From NCBI GenBank assembly GCA_026671195.1, contig JAPOHD010000060.1:1-57999 (forward strand): 57,999 nt of DNA, given 5' to 3'. A program made the position numbers and the translations under genes. This DNA comes from Draconibacterium aestuarii (GTDB lineage Bacteria; Bacteroidota; Bacteroidia; Bacteroidales; Prolixibacteraceae). Shown in pieces: positions 35,205 to 44,354 of the stretch. Below the pieces are notes generated by a model. The model was not told where the DNA came from, made no database searches, and was given only the letters and a program-made list of their open reading frames with translations. The stretch's first letter is position 1, and the number at the start of each line of letters is the position of its first letter.

Positions 35205-36089
35205 CTATTTTGTTCGGGCAGCAATTCGTTTCGAAATTAAATTCAGAGCCAGTACCATTGCCATTAACAACAGGGAGGAGCTCCATATTAAATCTACCAT
35301 GTTCGGGTCGTTGTAAAATTCCCAGATTAACAGAGGAACGGCACTGGTTGGTTTTGTAATGTCCAGGTTTATCATGGTACTTCCCAAAGCAGTGAGCATT
35401 AATGGTGCAGTTTCGCCTAAAACCCGAGAAATACCCAACAAAATACCTGTTAACAAACCGCTAAAGCTGGTAGGAATCAAAACTCTTAAAATTACTTTAT
35501 AATAGGGAACTCCCAAAGCCAAAGCTGCTTCTTTTATTGTTTGCGGAATCATTTTCAGTGTTTCTTCGGTTGACCGCACAATCATAGGCAACATCATAAT
35601 CGACAAAGAAACACTTCCTGCCAGGGCCGAGAAACCATTTGTTATGGGTTTTACAATCCACATATAAGCAATCAAACCTAAAACAATGGATGGTACTCCC
35701 TGCAAAACATCAGATACATTTCGGGTTAAATTGGCTAAAAATTTACCCGGATTTTCATACAAATAAATACCGGTGATAACACCAACAGGAATTGCAATTA
35801 CCGAAGCCAGAACCACCATTAAAAGTGTTCCGGTTAACCCGTTGGCAATACCGCCCGGAATCAATTCTCCGCTACTCAAAGCTGTCATTGCTTCAAATGT
35901 ATCTGGTGGCGTTTTCAGTATAAAATCGAAACTTATCTGGCGATAACCTTTTACAATCAATTCGTAAATTATAAGAACAATTGGCGAAATAGTGACGATA
36001 GAAAGTACTACTACAAGTACTTTATAGAACTTGTCTTTAAGCGTTCTTCGCCCAAGATTATCAACCATTAAATTTGCTGAGCTACTCAT
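35205..36089 (-). CDS. pstA: Phosphate ABC transporter permease PstA
   Basis: A 294-residue inner-membrane permease with six predicted segments and the ABC permease EAA loop ('EAALALGVPYYKVILRVLIPTSF'). I start at ATG 36089, one base after the pstC stop; a start at 36128 would sit within pstC. It pairs with PstC to form the phosphate channel energised by PstB. Confidence 0.93.
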   Translation of the reverse strand: MSSSANLMVDNLGRRTLKDKFYKVLVVVLSIVTISPIVLIIYELIVKGYRQISFDFILKTPPDTFEAMTALSSGELIPGGIANGLTGTLLMVVLASVIAIPVGVITGIYLYENPGKFLANLTRNVSDVLQGVPSIVLGLIAYMWIVKPITNGFSALAGSVSLSIMMLPMIVRSTEETLKMIPQTIKEAALALGVPYYKVILRVLIPTSFSGLLTGILLGISRVLGETAPLMLTALGSTMINLDITKPTSAVPLLIWEFYNDPNMVDLIWSSSLLLMAMVLALNLISKRIAARTK

Positions 36090-36090
36090 G

Positions 36091-36945
36091 TTAAGCCATT
36101 TTTTTAATGATGAATTTCCCGATGGCATTAATAATTCCCGTAATCAGGAACAACAACAATCCAATGGCAATTAAAGCACTAAGTTTTAAACCTTCGGCTT
36201 CGCCAAACTGGTTTGCAATTACCGAAGCCATTGTGTTTCCGGTACTGAAAAAACTATCGGGAATTACATTTGAATTACCAATTAACATGGTAACAGCCAT
36301 TGTTTCACCAAGCGCCCGACCAAACGATAAAATGTATCCGGCAACAATACCCGACCTGGCCGAGGGAACCACCACATTAAATATTACCTCTGATTTTGTC
36401 GCTCCCAATGAGTAGGCAGCCTCTTTCAGTTCGTTGGGCACCATTGCAATGATTTCGTTACTTAAAGAGGTTGCATACGGAATAATCATAATAGCCAGGA
36501 TAACACTTGCAGTAAAAACTCCAAATCCCTGATTGGGCAATCCCAAATCGATTAACAAAGGTCGAAGGACATAAAATCCCCACAAACCATATACAATTGA
36601 CGGAATCCCGGCCAGTAAATCGACCATTGTACCCAGCACTTTTGCCAATTTTGTACCGCGATAATATTCGCCAATAAAAAGCGAAGCCGAAAACGACAGT
36701 GGCAAACTGATTAACAGGGCTGCCACCGCTGTAATTATCGTTCCTGAAATAAATGGGAGAGCTCCGTAATTCTCTTTTCCTTCGGTTGGATTCCAGTTGT
36801 TTGAAAAAACAAACTTTAATCCAAAACTTTTAAAAGCAGGAATAGCTCCTTCTACTAAAGAATACATCATTCCTCCTGCAACAAAAAGTATAAGCAAAGA
36901 TGATAATAGCAGTACTCCTTTTGTAATTTTATCGCTGTTCATCAA
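36091..36945 (-). CDS. pstC: Phosphate ABC transporter permease PstC
   Basis: A 284-residue inner-membrane permease with six segments. The EAA loop is 'EAAYSLGATKSEVIFNVVVPSA' and the family block LVEGAIPAFKSFGLKFVFSNNWNPTE is present in the first periplasmic loop. Its stop codon overlaps the region of the pstA start (1 bp spacing). The 144 bp between it and pstS contain a long imperfect stem. Confidence 0.93.
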   Translation of the reverse strand: MMNSDKITKGVLLLSSLLILFVAGGMMYSLVEGAIPAFKSFGLKFVFSNNWNPTEGKENYGALPFISGTIITAVAALLISLPLSFSASLFIGEYYRGTKLAKVLGTMVDLLAGIPSIVYGLWGFYVLRPLLIDLGLPNQGFGVFTASVILAIMIIPYATSLSNEIIAMVPNELKEAAYSLGATKSEVIFNVVVPSARSGIVAGYILSFGRALGETMAVTMLIGNSNVIPDSFFSTGNTMASVIANQFGEAEGLKLSALIAIGLLLFLITGIINAIGKFIIKKMA

Positions 36946-36995
36946 TTAGATGTTAGACTTTAAGATGTTTGGCAAAATCTGTTTAAAGCAAGTTT

Positions 36996-37043
36996 TACGA
37001 ACGAAGAGAAAAGCTGTCATTATAACAACCTCTCTTCTTCGTA
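36996..37043 (-). other. Imperfect stem in the pstS-pstC intergenic region
   Basis: TACGAACGAAGAGA (36996-37009) pairs with TCTCTTCTTCGTA (37031-37043), a 13-bp stem with one bulged base and a 21-nt loop, without a T-run. It may stabilise the pstS mRNA 3' end or partly uncouple the binding-protein gene, needed in excess, from the permease genes. Confidence 0.5.
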
Positions 37044-37089
37044 AAATGTCATGGCACATCAAGTTTGTGTGACTTGAGGTAATGTATTT

Positions 37090-38160
37090 TTACAATAACG
37101 GTGTTCCGTCGAAAGCAACCGAGCGTAAAATTGCCTTTGCTTTTTCAGCAGCGGCATCAGGAAGCGGTGCATAATGCACTTTTTCTGCTTGTCCCTGAGC
37201 ATCAATACTTACTAACCAATCGAGGAAAGAAACTGTAGCCAATGCCTGTTCTTTTGAACGACCGTTGTAATTCTGTTCTTTGTAAAGAATGATCCATGTA
37301 AATCCACTGATTGGATAGGCATCCGGATCATCAGAATTGGTCAACATAATTCTTGTGTCGGCAGGAATTTCGCCTTTTGCTGCAGCACTTACCGAAGCAA
37401 TTGAAGGAACGATATAATTACCTGCGCTGTTTTGAACTTTTGCCGTTTGAATTTTTTGTGCAAAAGCATATTCTGAACCAATGTAGCCAATGGCACCTTC
37501 GGTTTGTTTAATGGTTCCGGCAACTCCAGGATTACCTTTAGCTCCCATTCCAACCGGCCACTGCAACGATTTTCCGGCTCCAACTCCATCAGCCCATTTC
37601 GAGCTAATTTTGGTCATGTAATCGCTAAAAATAAAGGTTGTTCCGCTACCGTCTGAACGATGTACAAATGTAATGTCCATATCAGGGAGATCAACTCCTT
37701 CGTTATTTGCTTTTAACGCAGGGTCGTTCCATTTTGTAATTTCACCCATGAATATTTTCTCCAACAGCTCGTTCGACAATTTTAAATCGTCAACACCTGG
37801 CAGATTGTAAGCAATTACAACTGCTCCCAATACGGTTGGAATATGAACAACTTCAGCAGGCATTTCGGCCAATTTATCGTCGCTTAAATACGCATCGGTT
37901 GCACCAAAGTCTACCACTTTGTCAGTCAGGCTTCGGATACCTCCACCAGAACCGATACCACCGTATGTTAAAAGTGTACCTGTTTCTGAAGTATAGGCTT
38001 TAAAAACCATGTTGTAGTATGGCATTGGGAAAGTTGCTCCTGCCGCTGTAAGAGCTACCTTTTTACTGCTTGCTGCTTTTTCTTCTCCACTTTTGTTTGA
38101 AGAATTGGAACAAGCTCCTAAAAAGAACACCGCCAAAATTATTAATGTCAAGTTTTTCAT
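37090..38160 (-). CDS. pstS: Phosphate-binding lipoprotein PstS
   Basis: A 356-residue lipoprotein (lipobox LGACSNSSN) with the PstS phosphate-binding pattern: AAGATFPMPYYNMVFKAY at the N-terminus, YGGIGSGGGIRSL, DFGATDAYLS, and VHRSDGSGTTFIFSDY. It captures phosphate in the periplasm for PstCAB. The gene is 44 bp downstream of the porin and upstream of pstC in one direction, so it is probably co-transcribed with both. Confidence 0.95.
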   Translation of the reverse strand: MKNLTLIILAVFFLGACSNSSNKSGEEKAASSKKVALTAAGATFPMPYYNMVFKAYTSETGTLLTYGGIGSGGGIRSLTDKVVDFGATDAYLSDDKLAEMPAEVVHIPTVLGAVVIAYNLPGVDDLKLSNELLEKIFMGEITKWNDPALKANNEGVDLPDMDITFVHRSDGSGTTFIFSDYMTKISSKWADGVGAGKSLQWPVGMGAKGNPGVAGTIKQTEGAIGYIGSEYAFAQKIQTAKVQNSAGNYIVPSIASVSAAAKGEIPADTRIMLTNSDDPDAYPISGFTWIILYKEQNYNGRSKEQALATVSFLDWLVSIDAQGQAEKVHYAPLPDAAAEKAKAILRSVAFDGTPLL

Positions 38161-38204
38161 TTTCTACTCTTTTAAATTTCTATTTTCTTTGTTGATCTAT
38201 ATCC

Positions 38205-39191
38205 CTAGAACTTTAATTCAAGGTTTAAATATAAATATGAAGTATTCGGAATGTCATTATCAGCGGTATCCCAGAATCTGAAGTTTGGTGCAACTTTAAC
38301 TCCTTTTAGAGGATTGATTTCAACGCCTGCCATAAACAGTTTCCCGTCGTCTTCCAGGTTCCAGGCTCCCTCTTCTCCGTCAGGTGTCGACGAATTCAAT
38401 TCATCAAAACGGCCAAATATTTTAAGTTTATCCGATGATTTAAAAATGGCATAGAATGACGGGCCATAATAATCATAACCATCCTGCATATCTACGTTTT
38501 TCTGGTAGTTATATTCGCCGGCAAGAGTCAATTTTTCGCCGGTGTATGCTAAAAACGTAGCCAGCGACTGTTGTTTATTTTCATCACCCATGTAATCACC
38601 AAACACGCGGGCAGTAATGTTTTTAACCGGATTTACCGTAATTCCAAGTCCGGGTCGTACAAAATCATCGCTTTGCAGTACTTTGTAACCTTCGCCATTT
38701 ATCACCGAAAAGTCGACACTTATAAAATCGTTGAATTTATAATCGAAACTCATTCCATAATCGGCACTTGAATTCATTCCATAGGCATCCTGAAATGATT
38801 TCTCAATGTAGCGGAAGCCCCAAATCTTTTCGGAAATTTTAAACTGTTTTGTTGAAATCATTCCGAAATCGGCTTTAAAATTTCCTTTTTTATACTGTAC
38901 GTACGCATTTTTCAAATAGGCAACCCGATCAAATGCACCTACTTTCGGATCTCCAACATCCATCACTACTTTGGCATAAAATTCCGGGCTGAAGTTGTAT
39001 TCGTACCCAAGATAGGCCCTTGTAATTCCGAAGGAAGGATTCATCTCCCCATCGCTAAAAGCAGATGTATAATGTGTAAATAACAATGCCAAAGGTTTTC
39101 CGTTCGGTTTAAAATCTTCAGTTGAAGTTTGTGAAAAAGTCATTGTCACAATGCATAGCATAGCCAACAACAAAAAAGCTAGTCTTTTCAT
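38205..39191 (-). CDS. Phosphate-selective porin of the OprO/OprP type
   Basis: A 328-residue outer-membrane barrel: signal (MKRLAFLLLAMLCIVTMTFSQ), alternating strands ('RAYLGYEYNFSPEFYAKVVMDVGD', 'NAYVQYKKGNFKADFGMIST') and a C-terminal strand ending TSYLYLNLELKF with the terminal Phe required for barrel assembly. Length and context (first gene of the pst cluster) point to phosphate or polyphosphate entry. Sequence match is general, so the selectivity is inferred mainly from context and from the Pho-box-like site in front of it. Confidence 0.8.
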   Translation of the reverse strand: MKRLAFLLLAMLCIVTMTFSQTSTEDFKPNGKPLALLFTHYTSAFSDGEMNPSFGITRAYLGYEYNFSPEFYAKVVMDVGDPKVGAFDRVAYLKNAYVQYKKGNFKADFGMISTKQFKISEKIWGFRYIEKSFQDAYGMNSSADYGMSFDYKFNDFISVDFSVINGEGYKVLQSDDFVRPGLGITVNPVKNITARVFGDYMGDENKQQSLATFLAYTGEKLTLAGEYNYQKNVDMQDGYDYYGPSFYAIFKSSDKLKIFGRFDELNSSTPDGEEGAWNLEDDGKLFMAGVEINPLKGVKVAPNFRFWDTADNDIPNTSYLYLNLELKF

Positions 39192-39246
39192 TTTTCTTAA
39201 GATTGAATTTTGTTCTTATTTCAGCAGCAAAAGTGAGGGAATACTA

Positions 39247-39273
39247 TTACAGGCAGGTTACATTTATATTACA
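39247..39273 (-). promoter_or_regulatory. Pho-box-like direct repeats upstream of the porin-pst cluster
   Basis: On the plus strand TTACA lies at 39247, 39258 and 39269, exactly 11 bp apart (TGTAA on the coding strand). It is 56-82 bp upstream of the porin ATG, with a weak CACTTTTG -7-like box between. Three perfect 11-bp repeats are what PhoB-family dimers bind. Confidence 0.7.
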
Positions 39274-39355
39274 AAACGATTAATTTATTGGACATAAAGC
39301 ACTGAATTAAAGCAAAACAGGAACTTCCGGATTATGTAACAAAAATTTAACACAA

Positions 39356-39385
39356 CAAAAAAGCCGGACAAAATGCCCGGCCTTG
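39356..39385 (-). terminator. Intrinsic terminator after the Pit gene
   Basis: On the minus strand GCCGG pairs with CCGGC around GCATTTTGT and is followed by six T. It lies 20 bp past the Pit stop codon. Confidence 0.75.
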
Positions 39386-39405
39386 ATCTATCCTATTCGT
39401 ATATA

Positions 39406-41679
39406 CTATTTCGACTTTCGAGTATAAGTAATAAAGTCGCGTTGCGCTTTTACAAGATTAACTGTATGCAATAACAGTTGCTCAACCTCTGAAATTATTT
39501 TAAAGAATAGTTGCGAGTTACGCGTATTCACCGCTTTGTTCTTAATCCGCTTAATCTGGTTCTTCTCAAGCAACTTAAGATTTCCCAAAATTTTATCACG
39601 TTGCGATACCAGATCATCCAACTCCTCAAAATTCTCTTCTTTAACTACATGTAAAATGTGGTTATAAAAGTTATCCGTTTGCGACACTAGATCATGAAGT
39701 TCTTTTTCCTGCTCAGCGATAAAAGGTTTGTGATTATTTTCAATATGTACGATCATGGATTCAAGCATAAAATGAACGGCATGCGCCATTTCGCGTTTGT
39801 GCTCCATCATTTGCACATAAAAATGACTCGTTTCTAATGTGCCATCTTTTAATTTGTTAACCGTTGAATAAACCTTGTCTCTGTGTCGTTTGGCTTTTTT
39901 CGAAAATTCCCTGCACGATTCCTGCACCTTTCTTAAACCCGACCGATCTTCTTTTAAGAAACTTTCAATTCCAAGCGTAATAATCTGGTTACTTGAAACA
40001 AATGACTTAACCACTTGCTTCGAGCTTTTTTCAATTATGGCTTCAAAAGCATCTTCTTCTTCAATTTCTTCTTCCTCTTCGTCGAGTTTTAATGCATCAC
40101 GTTTCTTAAGAATTGTATGTGTACGTATTACCATCAATATGGCAACTGCAATAAATACAAAAATCATAAACTTACCGCTAAGCGCAATTAGTAAGGCCAC
40201 AACTCCCGAAACTGAAAAAGCGATAAGTGCAGTTAAAAACCAGCCGCCAATAACAGCAAAAACTCCTGAAATTCGATAAACTGCACTTTCACGGTCCCAT
40301 GCACGATCGGACAACGAAGTCCCCATGGCAACCATGAACGTAACATAAGTTGTAGATAGCGGAAGCTTTAACGACGTACCAATTGCAATCAGAATACTGG
40401 CCACTACCAGGTTTACCGATGCACGAACTTTATCAAACGCCGGAGCATCCTGATCATCTTCACTTACATACGAATGGTGCTCGAATCGTGACTGTATTCC
40501 ATTTGAAACGGAAACAGGCAGTAAACGAACCAGTTTTTTATTAAAATTGGTTGCTCCGCGTACCATAACCCGGGCACCAAATGATGAACCGAAACGCTCT
40601 TCCCCCTCATTTTGTCGCGATAAGTCAAGCGAAGTTGCAATAACCGCTTTTGCCTTTTTCGACATAATCAAGGTAATTATCATTACCAAACCTGCTATCA
40701 GTAACATGTATGTTGGTGTTCCTACTTTCCCTGCAAGCATTGCCATTCCGAAATTATCGGGATTGGTTGCACCTGCAGCCATCCAGGCTTGAAATGAGTT
40801 ATATCCTGCCAGTGGTACTCCAATAAAGTTTACAAGGTCGTTACCGGCAAAAGCCATAGCCAATGCAAATGTTCCGGCCAAAACAACCACTTTTAATATT
40901 TTAATATTGAATATCCATTTCAGTAACTGAATAAACACCACCCAGAATCCAAAACTATATAACAGAACCAGACCGGAGTTTGCTTTAAACCAGCCTTGTA
41001 AAGTTTCGCCACTGCTCAATTCAAGTTCAGCATAAGACGAACCTTTCATCCCTTTTATTAATATAAAATAAGTAATTACAGTAATTGCCAGTCCTCCAAA
41101 TGCCGAACCAAAATATTTCATTGGCCCACGGTATTTAAAGGTAAAAAGCAAACGCGTAATGTACTGTACAATTGCCCCTACCGAGAAGGCTATAAATACC
41201 GACATAAGTATACCGGTAATAATGGCAAGTGCTTTACTCGAGTTAATATATTGCGAAAGTTCCATTACAATGGATCCTCCAGCCATCTTTATCTTTACAA
41301 CCGAAACAGCTACAGCTGCTCCCAGCAATTCGAATACAATAGAAACGGTTGTTGATGTTGGCATTCCGAATGTATTAAACATATCGAGCAAAATCACATC
41401 CGTAATCATTACTGCCAAAAATATGACCATGATTTCCGAGAAATAGAACATCTCGGGATGAAAAATACCCTTTCGCGCAACTTCCATCATTCCATTCGAA
41501 AAGGTTGCACCAATAAGCACACCCAAACTAGCCATTAAAAAGATAACCCATTTGGGAGCAGCTTTAGAACCTACTGCAGAATTCAAAAAGTTAACAGCGT
41601 CGTTACTTACACCCACAATTAAATCTGAAATTGCTAATGCAAATAAAACAACCACAAGAATTAAATAAAAATTTTCCAT
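39406..41679 (-). CDS. Pit-family inorganic phosphate transporter with fused PhoU-like domain
   Basis: A 757-residue low-affinity phosphate transporter. The Pit repeats are present: 'DLIVGVSNDAVNFLNSAVGSKAAP' near the N-terminus and 'GNDLVNFIGVPLAGYNSFQ' near residue 283, with about ten membrane segments. Residues about 560-757 form a soluble helical PhoU/DUF47-like tail ('YSTVNKLKDGTLETSHFYVQMMEHKREM'), which in other bacteria is often a separate gene. It is divergent from a second PhoR/PhoB-like pair, which may control it. Confidence 0.93.
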   Translation of the reverse strand: MENFYLILVVVLFALAISDLIVGVSNDAVNFLNSAVGSKAAPKWVIFLMASLGVLIGATFSNGMMEVARKGIFHPEMFYFSEIMVIFLAVMITDVILLDMFNTFGMPTSTTVSIVFELLGAAVAVSVVKIKMAGGSIVMELSQYINSSKALAIITGILMSVFIAFSVGAIVQYITRLLFTFKYRGPMKYFGSAFGGLAITVITYFILIKGMKGSSYAELELSSGETLQGWFKANSGLVLLYSFGFWVVFIQLLKWIFNIKILKVVVLAGTFALAMAFAGNDLVNFIGVPLAGYNSFQAWMAAGATNPDNFGMAMLAGKVGTPTYMLLIAGLVMIITLIMSKKAKAVIATSLDLSRQNEGEERFGSSFGARVMVRGATNFNKKLVRLLPVSVSNGIQSRFEHHSYVSEDDQDAPAFDKVRASVNLVVASILIAIGTSLKLPLSTTYVTFMVAMGTSLSDRAWDRESAVYRISGVFAVIGGWFLTALIAFSVSGVVALLIALSGKFMIFVFIAVAILMVIRTHTILKKRDALKLDEEEEEIEEEDAFEAIIEKSSKQVVKSFVSSNQIITLGIESFLKEDRSGLRKVQESCREFSKKAKRHRDKVYSTVNKLKDGTLETSHFYVQMMEHKREMAHAVHFMLESMIVHIENNHKPFIAEQEKELHDLVSQTDNFYNHILHVVKEENFEELDDLVSQRDKILGNLKLLEKNQIKRIKNKAVNTRNSQLFFKIISEVEQLLLHTVNLVKAQRDFITYTRKSK

Positions 41680-41703
41680 TTTTTAGTTTTTTATAACGGT
41701 CGG

Positions 41704-41711
41704 CAAATATA
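41704..41711 (-). promoter_or_regulatory. -7 box of the Pit gene
   Basis: CAAATATA on the plus strand reads TATATTTG on the minus strand, a perfect TAnnTTTG element 25 bp before the Pit ATG. TTACA/TGTAA half-sites occur upstream but not in the 11-bp register seen at the two Pho-box-like sites. Confidence 0.6.
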
Positions 41712-41802
41712 AGCTAAGTAAGAAGTTTAATTGTTTTGTAATATTACTAAAATATTAATTAACTGTAAAATTACTGTTACTCAACATCTAAGGGAAATTT
41801 TA

Positions 41803-41810
41803 TACTTTTG
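41803..41810 (+). promoter_or_regulatory. -7 box of the second sensor kinase gene
   Basis: TACTTTTG matches TAnnTTTG and ends 18 bp before the kinase ATG at 41829. A -33 box is not clear. Confidence 0.5.
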
Positions 41811-41828
41811 CCCAAATATTTTTTTACA

Positions 41829-42869
41829 ATGAAAACGTACTCATCTAAGTTTCTTGCCGTCATCGTTTCGGTTACATTAAGTATTCTTGCCTTTGTAATT
41901 GCAATTCTTGCGCATTATTACAACAATCATTTTTGGATTATAATAGTACCAACAATCCTGTTTTTTGCAGCGGCCTATTATGCCATTCTTTTTATAATGC
42001 AGAAATACATTATCGACCGCATAAAACCCATTTACAATACCATTCGCGACCTTCCACTGAGCGGTAAAAAGCTGGAAGAAAAGCAGTTGAGCACCAACAG
42101 TTTATTATTGAACGTTAAATATGAAGTTGAAGAGTGGGCCAAAACCCAGCTAAAGGAAATTGAGCGTTTGAAAGAACTTGAGAAATACAGGAAAGACTTT
42201 GTGGGAAATGTTTCGCACGAATTAAAAACCCCTATTTTTAATATTCAGGGATATGTGTTAACACTACTGGAAGGTGGCCTGGATGATCCTAAAATAAATA
42301 AGCTTTACCTGAAACGTACCGAAAAAAGTATCGACCGAATGGTGTCGATTGTTGAAGACTTGGAATCAATCACAAAACTGGAATCGGGCGAGTTAAAACT
42401 TAATTTCGTTAAGTTCGACATTGTAAAAACAGTGGAAGAAGTTATAGAAATGGAGCACTGGCAGGCCTTGGAAAATAAAATTAAGGTACAGATAACAAAC
42501 AAACCCGAAAAACCTATTCTTGTAAAAGCTGATAAAAAAAGAATTCTTGAAGTAATCACCAACCTGATAGTGAATGCCATTAAATACGGGAAGAAAAAAG
42601 GCTATGTGAACATTTCCTTTTACGATTTGGAGGATAATATTATTGTTGAAGTTGCTGATAACGGTATTGGAATGGAGAAAAAAGACCTGCCCCGCATTTT
42701 CGAAAGGTTCTTTCGTGTTGACAAATCACGATCGCGCGAACAAGGCGGAACCGGCCTTGGCCTTTCCATTGTAAAACATATTATTGAGGCACACAATCAA
42801 TCGATAAATGTACGCAGCGTTGTCGATCAGGGAACAACCTTTAATTTTACACTTGAAAAAGCCAAATAA
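41829..42869 (+). CDS. Sensor histidine kinase, PhoR-like
   Basis: A 346-residue kinase with two N-terminal membrane segments and a very short periplasmic loop, then HisKA (RKDFVGNVSHELKTPIFNIQGYV, acceptor His near 127) and the ATPase (NLIVNAIKYG, DNGIGMEKKDLPRIFERFFRVDKSRSREQGGTGLGLSIVKHI). The near absence of a periplasmic domain suggests it senses the membrane or a partner protein. I start at ATG 41829. It is followed 92 bp later by its response regulator and is divergent from the Pit transporter. Confidence 0.9.
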   Translation: MKTYSSKFLAVIVSVTLSILAFVIAILAHYYNNHFWIIIVPTILFFAAAYYAILFIMQKYIIDRIKPIYNTIRDLPLSGKKLEEKQLSTNSLLLNVKYEVEEWAKTQLKEIERLKELEKYRKDFVGNVSHELKTPIFNIQGYVLTLLEGGLDDPKINKLYLKRTEKSIDRMVSIVEDLESITKLESGELKLNFVKFDIVKTVEEVIEMEHWQALENKIKVQITNKPEKPILVKADKKRILEVITNLIVNAIKYGKKKGYVNISFYDLEDNIIVEVADNGIGMEKKDLPRIFERFFRVDKSRSREQGGTGLGLSIVKHIIEAHNQSINVRSVVDQGTTFNFTLEKAK

Positions 42870-42961
42870 TAGCCTAACTTTGTGTTTACTATTCGTTTAA
42901 TGAAAAGTTAATTGTTCTTTAATATACGACACTTAACTTTATAGAAATTTATAATTGAATT

Positions 42962-43660
42962 ATGAGTGAAAATGAATTTAAAGTCCTGTTAGTTGACGAC
43001 GAGTTGGATATTCTGGAGTTCCTGAGTTACAACCTCGAAAAAGCCGGATACAAAGTATATACTGCAAAAAATGGAGTTGAAGCCATTAAAGTTGCTGAAA
43101 AAGAAATACCACATCTGATTATTCTTGATGTAATGATGCCCGAGATGGACGGAATTGCAGCGTGCGAAGAACTTCGTAAAATACCTTCGTTAAGCACCAC
43201 CGTTATCGCATTTCTGACTGCCCGCGGCGAAGATTACTCACAAATTGCAGGTTTTGAGGCCGGCGCCGATGACTACATTACGAAACCGGTTCGCCCAAAA
43301 GTTTTGGTTAGCCGCGTAAAAGCATTGCTAAAAAGAACAGGTGAAGCCACACAACCGGTTGAAGTGGTCGATACCAATACAGTTACTATTGGCGACTTGC
43401 TAATTGACAAAGAACGTTACCTGATACGCATTAGCGACAACGAAATGATTCTTCCACGAAAAGAGTTCGAGTTACTTTCGTTGCTGGTATCGAAACCCGG
43501 AAAAGTATTTACACGCGAAGAAATTTATTTCTCGGTATGGGGAGAAAATGTTGTGGTTGGCGATCGTACCATCGATGTGCATATTCGCAAATTACGCGAG
43601 AAAATTGGCAACGACCACATTAAAACCTTAAAAGGGATTGGGTATAAATTTGTTGACTAA
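42962..43660 (+). CDS. Response regulator, OmpR/PhoB family
   Basis: A 232-residue regulator: receiver with LLVDDELDILEFL, acceptor Asp in LIILDVMMPEMDG, Thr in IAFLTARGE and Lys in DYITKPVRP; then a winged helix (LPRKEFELLSLLVSKPGKVFTREEIYFSVWG, RTIDVHIRKLREKIG, IKTLKGIGYKF). It is close to PhoB in its receiver and forms a pair with the kinase just upstream. Many Bacteroidota carry this kinase/regulator pair next to Pit or polyphosphate genes. Confidence 0.9.
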   Translation: MSENEFKVLLVDDELDILEFLSYNLEKAGYKVYTAKNGVEAIKVAEKEIPHLIILDVMMPEMDGIAACEELRKIPSLSTTVIAFLTARGEDYSQIAGFEAGADDYITKPVRPKVLVSRVKALLKRTGEATQPVEVVDTNTVTIGDLLIDKERYLIRISDNEMILPRKEFELLSLLVSKPGKVFTREEIYFSVWGENVVVGDRTIDVHIRKLREKIGNDHIKTLKGIGYKFVD

Positions 43661-43690
43661 AATCAGAAAGATATATTTCAAGATAAATCA

Positions 43691-43716
43691 GGGGCTTTTT
43701 AAAGCTCCTTTTTTTG
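43691..43716 (+). terminator. Intrinsic terminator after the response regulator
   Basis: GGGGCTTT pairs with AAAGCTCC (one G-T) and is followed by seven T, 30 bp past the stop codon. Confidence 0.85.
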
Positions 43717-43747
43717 TGCAAAAAAAGAAAGAAGAGAAATTTATGAA

Positions 43748-44353
43748 TCAAAAAAAGTAGATAACAACATACAAAACAGAAAAACCCAAACCGTAACCCG
43801 CTATTAATTGCCCAAGCGTATGCTTCTCTAATATTAAACGGGCGGTACCAACAAGCCCCGAAACCAGAACAACGATTAACAACGAATACACCGGATTTAC
43901 TCCACTTCGAAACGACAGGGCAAAAAGAGTTCCAGCCAAACCGCCAATTGCAGCCATGTGGTTACTTATTTTCCATTTAAACGAAATAATGAGCAGGACG
44001 ATAATAACCAAAACCGATGCTTGTAAAAACAGTTTAAATTCGGGGAAAGCTCCGGCTTTACTAAGCAACATAAAACCCAGGTAGTAAAATACCGAACTCG
44101 ATAAAAGCGGCATAACCCGATCGCGACTGTTTGGCATCAGAATATTGAACTTTGGATTTAACGCCAATATGGCAACCGACAACATGGGCAAAATACATGT
44201 GGTGAAAAACACCACCAGCAAAACAAAACGTTTGGCCTCCCACGACAACATAGAAAAATAAAAACCTGAATTCAAAAGTAGTAGTAAACCAAGACTGGGA
44301 ACTAAAACCGGGTGAAAAACAATAGATATAACTTTGGCAATTTTTTCCGACAT
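43748..44353 (-). CDS. Polytopic membrane protein, PAP2-like
   Basis: A 201-residue protein with five or six membrane segments. Late motifs KISNHMAAIGGLAGTLFAL and HTLGQLIAGYGLGF resemble the PAP2 phosphatase core in spacing, but the usual K-RP and SGH motifs are not clear, so enzymatic activity is uncertain. I start at ATG 44353 (MSEKIAKVISIV), 1 bp after the rpoN stop; a start at 44428 would overlap rpoN. Probably co-transcribed with rpoN. Confidence 0.7.
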   Translation of the reverse strand: MSEKIAKVISIVFHPVLVPSLGLLLLLNSGFYFSMLSWEAKRFVLLVVFFTTCILPMLSVAILALNPKFNILMPNSRDRVMPLLSSSVFYYLGFMLLSKAGAFPEFKLFLQASVLVIIVLLIISFKWKISNHMAAIGGLAGTLFALSFRSGVNPVYSLLIVVLVSGLVGTARLILEKHTLGQLIAGYGLGFSVLYVVIYFF

Positions 44354-44354
44354 T

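Noticed and set aside
41715..41790. A third Pho box in the Pit/kinase divergent region
   Set aside because: TGTAA and TTACA half-sites are present but not in the 11-bp register; AT-rich DNA gives such half-sites by chance.
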